64,000 nucleotides of DNA from Alitta virens. Taxonomy: Eukaryota > Annelida > Polychaeta > Phyllodocida > Nereididae. Below, in pieces: positions 59,855 to 64,000 of the stretch (positions are counted from its first letter, which is position 1; each line of letters opens with the position of its first letter). The stretch spans positions 2,557,501-2,621,500 of the forward strand of contig OW028583.1 of assembly GCA_932294295.1 (NCBI GenBank), written 5' to 3'. The notes beneath the pieces were generated by a model. The model saw nothing but the letters and a program-made list of their open reading frames with translations. It ran no database searches and was not told the origin of the DNA. The position numbers and the translations under genes are program-made.

Positions 59855-60990
59855 ATGCCTAAGGTGAAGGCCAAGCGAGCCTCAGCAACCGCCAGACAGA
59901 CATCATCCCGACGACGACAACCAATAATGGTTGATACACAACAGCCGACCATCAACAATGCCAACAACAGTATCTTAAGCACTCTGGGTAAATGGCAGAA
60001 TTGCTGAAGCAACAACAGGTTGCATTCTTATCGATGCAGTCCCGCTGAGTACGTTAACGACAAAGCTTCATCCTCCTCTTCCTTACAGCAGCAACCAGGC
60101 ACTTTTGCTTATTCCTAACAACACCAACCTGACCCTCACACAACCAACTGCACCAGTGATACCTAGTAATTCACAAAATTTCATCCCTCCAGGTGAGTTA
60201 AATGTGTTACCCTTGTCCCTCTCCACCCTCCCCACCCAACGCCCAGTACAACTTGCTGGTACACCGATCGAAATGAATGTCCCAAGAAAATCAAGGAACG
60301 TGTCTTGGCGGACGAGTTCATGGATCTGGCTGACGTGCTGTACCCCCTCCAGGCCCAATCATTGCCAAATCAATCCTTGGATGATGATCATGCATCCTTT
60401 AACCTCACCCCCAAATGCAAGAAGGAGCTCACAGAAGAGGAATGGAGCAGAGCCATGGACATCTACATGGCTGTGTACATCGAAAAGTTCCTGGATCAAA
60501 TTGCCCCTATGCTCACCTACTGCAGGCCTGAGCTTAACAGGCGAACGATCGTTTCGTTCTCCTGAAGGTTACCTTTAACTGAAAAGCCACGAACGCAATT
60601 TCGTTCGCCTTGCCCCCTATTTTACCTAAAATAAATTTCTGGTAACCGACCATGGGTTACCAAGGCACATTTTCAGGAAAACGATGTGTGGGTTACCATC
60701 TTTTTGCTTATGCTCAGGCCTGTCTACTGCCAGCAGATCAAGGAGCTCATGAGTTAGGGAGCCAACTGGCAATTTTATGACATGCAGTTCAGGGTGGACC
60801 TGGGAGCATACTAAGCGCTCTTGGCTTACTTTCCGGCAGACCTGGAGACTAAGGCCCTCCTGAAAGCCTTCCGACATATAATTTATAGCCAACAAGAGAG
60901 TGCGAAAATATATCTTTTCTTTAATTTCAGATTTCATACTATTGAAAAACAAGGGAATTTTGTAACTGACAGTTTGTTTAGCAAATTCAT
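59855..60990 (+). pseudogene. gag-like ORF found next to tyrosine recombinases, broken
   Basis: Starts at ATG 59855 with a basic N-terminus (MPKVKAKRASATARQTSSRR). A frameshift near 59990 leads to ELLKQQQVAFLSMQSR. From about 60296 it encodes LADEFMDLADVLYP, then LTEEEWSRAMDIYMAVYIEK and FLDQIAPMLTYC. After a 184-bp insertion it resumes with ANWQFYDMQFRVDLGA and LETKALLKAFR. This series (ADEF-aDL..LL, W-x-x-AfxxYxxvY.ek, W.fYD.qFR) is the pattern I associate with the gag-like protein of tyrosine-recombinase retroelements. At least one frameshift, several stops and one insertion inactivate it. Family assignment is from memory of the pattern. Confidence 0.6.
60531..60714. mobile_element. Short insertion with 8-bp duplication CAGGCCTG
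   Basis: 184 bp between two CAGGCCTG copies (60523-60530 and 60715-60722) interrupting the gag-like frame. The ends AGCTTAA and AGCATAA (inverted) are only weakly repeated. Several GGTTACC and TTCGTTC motifs occur inside. The duplicated octamer is itself palindromic, which weakens the proof. Confidence 0.6.
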
Positions 60991-61037
60991 ATCTTACTAT
61001 TGGTAAATTGAAAATATTATTGTATCAAAAATTATAA

Positions 61038-61410
61038 TCATGAACTTGAGTTGAAATTCGTTTTGGAAAAATTACCTGACAGAAAATAACCAGAAAGCAT
61101 CTCATTCTCCAACCTGAAGCAAACTTTGAAACCATGTAGTGCACATATGTCCTTACATTTTAGTAAACCTAGTTCTTTAAAAAGTGGAGTAGTATGACCA
61201 TTGTACTTGCTTAAAGTTATTGATCGTATTGCTTTTTTTTGTACCCTGAACAATTTATCATTATTTTTTTTTCATAACAGATTACCATAATTCAAATGTG
61301 GAACAATAAGAGAGTTCTATATATCTATAGTAAAATTCTCTGTGGGAGGAAGTGCTTCAGTTTATTTAATACATCCAAAACTTTAGAAATTTTGTAGATA
61401 TGTAGTGTGT
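61038..61410 (-). pseudogene. LINE reverse-transcriptase C-terminal fragment
   Basis: The minus-strand translation gives the thumb and end of a non-LTR reverse transcriptase: KVLDVLNKLKHFLPQRILL, then SLIVPHLNYGNLL, then FRVQKKAIRSITLSKYNGHT and PLFKELGLLKCKDI. This is the usual order in Jockey/CR1-like LINEs (Y.sLi.PHL.YG ... LQKKAIR.I ... HT.PLFK.L.iLK). Stops and small indels lie between the blocks, so it is a dead 5'-truncated copy. Confidence 0.88.
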
Positions 61411-61640
61411 GTGGGATTTCCTTGTCATAAAATACTTGTCTGTGCTATGCAGGCCATTAGTGGAGAAGATACAGAAATAGCATTACAACTGTACAGAAAA
61501 GGGGTTAAAAGTGGTAAAAACAATTCCTCTAAAGGGGAGGATTGGTCTAGTAAATGATTTCATGTGAATCAAAAATGGTTGCCTTGGAAACAGGCCATAT
61601 GTAATAAGGAAGCTGGAACTTGTGTCCACATCTTAAAATA

Positions 61641-61800
61641 TAGGGGCAGATCCAGAAAATTTTTCATGGGGGATGACCAATTAAAATGTATTGCGGGAAC
61701 CGCTAAAATTTTTAATATTTTTTATTAAAATGTACCAGGCCAAGGAGGGGCGGGGCAAGTTTAACTCCCAACCTCCCCCCCCCCCCTAATTTTGCTACTG
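61641..61800 (-). mobile_element. MITE family M4 copy, minus orientation
   Basis: 160 bp from 'taggggcagatccag' to 'aattttgctactg', flanked by AAATA/AATTA (four of five matching). The interior 'accaattaaaatgtattgcg' and 'ttaaaatgtaccaggccaag' matches the other copies. Confidence 0.82.
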
Positions 61801-62200
61801 AATTACTTAACCCACCATACTAATGTTTCATGCCAAAGGGCATTGCTGTTCTTGACATTTTATGTATAATTTGCAGGTTTTTACCCCTCAAGGTGGGCAG
61901 TCCACTATTACGTATGTTTTTTAATTTTACTTCCAAGAATTTTTTTCATCTTTTGGAGTTGGGGGGATAAACTTTATTATGTTGTACCCCTTGCTGAGAC
62001 ATCAACTTTGATCCAATATTAGACCTACTTTTCAAGGTCACAGACCCCCAACCCCAGAAAGGCAAAATTACAATATTTCAAAATGGATTATTTCTGTACT
62101 AATGAAGTTACAGAAGACTGTTTGTCAGTGACCATCGTACTATCACCCTGCATCATAAATTGAGACCTGTAATGAGGGTAAAGGGGTAATACCCCCAATA

Positions 62201-62517
62201 GAGTCTTTTCACTGAGCAGCCCTGAATTCAGCAAGACATAAGTCTTATTTCTCCTCTTCTTACTCATTTTGCTTTTCAGACATAGAAAACCATAACACAG
62301 ATTCCATAAGTATAATTTTCTCAGGGAAATAATAGAAATCAACTGAATGATAAAATGTCAAATATACATTATATATGCACTAAAAATACTGCTGCTATGA
62401 TGCAGTTTGCTGCAGCCAATCACAGTCAAGGGCGGGAACTTTTTCAGCCAATAGAATTGCAGTATTCTGTTGTAGCCCCCTGGTGGAAATATCGACAAGC
62501 CTGCCATGAAAAACCTC
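62201..62517 (-). mobile_element. MITE family M1, complete copy
   Basis: 317 bp flanked by TA (62199-62200 and 62518-62519). It begins 'gagtcttttcactgagcagc' and ends 'catgaaaaacctc', with the full set of family blocks between. Confidence 0.87.
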
Positions 62518-62519
62518 TA

Positions 62520-63290
62520 CTAAAAAGCGGTTAGGATTCGAAATTTGAAGAACCGGAAGTCAGAAAGAGATACTGAGCATGGATTTTGTCTGACAAAAAT
62601 CCGGTGCGGTGTAATTTTGGGAGGCAATTGGGTGAAGGGCTTTAAAAAATTAAGTTTTTTACCCCGAAACTTTAACATTTTATAACTTTGGTTTGGTTCA
62701 ATTGAACCATATTTGAGTCACATATAGTCCTTTGGCACGTAAACTTAAATCATGAACATTTTACCCAGAGTCATCCACAATGCCTTGTGCCAGTTTGTAG
62801 AAAGACCGTCATTGTAGAAATTTGGTGTAAATATATTTGCCCTGACCTCTGTAAATATCTACATATTCACTTCCCACACAAATTAAGAAGCCTTGCAAGA
62901 GTGAACTTAAATTCCCTACATATGTACATGTTTGATGAATGAAATATCAGAATAGTGGAGCCGTCAAGTTGTTATCTGTGAGGTTCGATTTTCACTGAAG
63001 AAAGAATAGCAAAGATACAGAACTGTGTTTGCTGAACCACTGCAAATGTGAGAAAATTTTAAAACAATAATGGCCTGGGTGTAAACTGTGACAATAGACC
63101 TATGCGCTTATTTATGGTGCCAAAAAGTAGAAATATATATTGCAATACAATTTCAGAATGTACCATTGCTTAGACAGTAATTAGTTAAGTGCCTACAGAT
63201 AGAATGACAAATCACCAAATTTTTAGGGCCAGGGTTTAGGGATGGTGCAAACAACATTTTCCGCAACAAAATTTTTTTTTAAAGTCTAAA
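62520..63290. other. Unassigned sequence
   Basis: No gene or repeat recognised. Confidence 0.5.
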
Positions 63291-63299
63291 TGAAATCTC

Positions 63300-63885
63300 G
63301 AAAATGTTCAAAATATGGTTATCTTATATTTTGAAGGTCAACCATTCAGTGTGACCATTTAGTTGTTTAAAATATGGTTATCTTTATATTTTGAAGGTCA
63401 ACCATTCATTGTAACCATTTGGTTGTTTAAAATATGGTTATCTTTATATTTTGAAGGTCAACCATTCATTGTAACCATTTGGTTGTTTAAAATATGGTTA
63501 TCTTTATATTTTGAAGGTCAACCATTCATTGTAACCATTTTGTTGTTTAAAATATGGTTATCTTTATATTTTGAAGGTCAACCATTCATTGTAACCATTT
63601 TGTTGTTTAAAATATGGTTATCTTTATATTATGAAGGTCAACCATTCATTGTAACCATTTGGTTGTTTAAAATATGGTTATCTTTATATTTTGAAGGTAA
63701 ACCATTCATTGTAACCATTTTGTTGTTTAAATTAGGCCATCTTTATATTTTGAAGGTCAACCATTCATTGTAACCATTTGGTTGTTTAAAATATGGCTAT
63801 CTTATATTTTGGAGGTCAACCATTCATTGTAACCATTTGGTTGTTTATAATATGGCCATCTTTATATTTTGAAGGTCAACCAATC
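63300..63885. repeat. 60-bp tandem repeat, about ten copies
   Basis: Unit 'gttgtttaaaatatggttat' + 'ctttatattttgaaggtcaa' + 'ccattcattgtaaccatttg', highly conserved; the first and last copies are more diverged. Because 60 is divisible by 3, one frame stays open (136 codons), but the peptide is a repeat artefact. It is not a CRISPR array, as there are no unique spacers. Confidence 0.97.
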
Positions 63886-63888
63886 CCA

Positions 63889-64000
63889 GGCCAGGGTTCA
63901 ATCCCAGACCCATGTTCTATAGGGCACCTTTCATGAGCATTATCCTAGCTGGATGTCGTTCAGATGAGACGTTAAATTGGCAGTCCCTTGTACACAGTGT
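63889..64000 (+). mobile_element. SINE S1 copy, cut by the window end
   Basis: Starts within the tRNA-like head at the B box ('gggttcaatcccag'). It continues 'catgagcattatcctagctg', 'gatgtcgttcagatgagacg' and 'cagtcccttgtacacagtgt', matching 46014-46112. Confidence 0.9.

Noticed and set aside
63363..63773. 136-codon repeat protein or a CRISPR-like array
   Set aside because: The 60-bp units are contiguous with no unique spacers, and the frame is open only because 60 is divisible by 3.

Overview
This is a eukaryotic window: there are spliced coding exons with phase-matched GT/AG junctions, long introns, microsatellites everywhere and many dispersed transposon families. No bacterial-style operon is visible. 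The DNA is AT-rich and gene-poor. The gene content (an odd-skipped-related zinc-finger gene and a plant-like GT77-type glycosyltransferase) and the repeat types (tRNA-derived SINEs, foldback element, tyrosine-recombinase element) suggest a marine invertebrate, perhaps an ambulacrarian or lancelet-like deuterostome. Species cannot be fixed from the sequence alone.

Two host genes can be read with confidence, both on the + strand. The first is an OSR (odd-skipped related) transcription factor with coding exons at 13316-13832, 14235-14525 and 15191-15308. A candidate first coding exon at 6129-6165 has the right splice phase and gives a 320-residue protein. The second is a two-exon type II membrane glycosyltransferase (43867-44503 joined to 48843-49684, 492 residues), whose intron is filled with transposons and carries a 73-bp copy of its own catalytic-motif exon segment.

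Region by region: 0.5-5.4 kb is microsatellite arrays (GATA, GGAA, ATAACAT); 6.1-16 kb is the OSR locus; 16-34 kb is intergenic, with minisatellites, several MITE families and SINEs; 34.2-42.5 kb is one large foldback element with 11-bp target-site duplications; 43.9-49.8 kb is the glycosyltransferase gene; 50-61.5 kb is a graveyard of mobile elements (hAT-type MITE, a broken LTR-retrotransposon gag/protease region split by a 1.26-kb DNA transposon, a tyrosine recombinase, a divergent gag-like reading frame and a LINE tail); 61.6-64 kb holds MITEs, a 60-bp tandem array and a SINE.

The most unusual object is the 8,341-bp foldback element. Its arms are arrays of a 660-bp higher-order repeat, itself a dimer of two diverged ~330-bp monomers, and the two arms are nearly identical in inverted orientation. 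It has no visible transposase. Also notable are the intronic copy of the glycosyltransferase DxD segment, a head-to-head tyrosine recombinase and gag-like ORF, and several MITE families that can be defined from this window alone by terminal inverted repeats and target-site duplications. Features that I could only half support, such as isolated candidate exons, carry low confidence.
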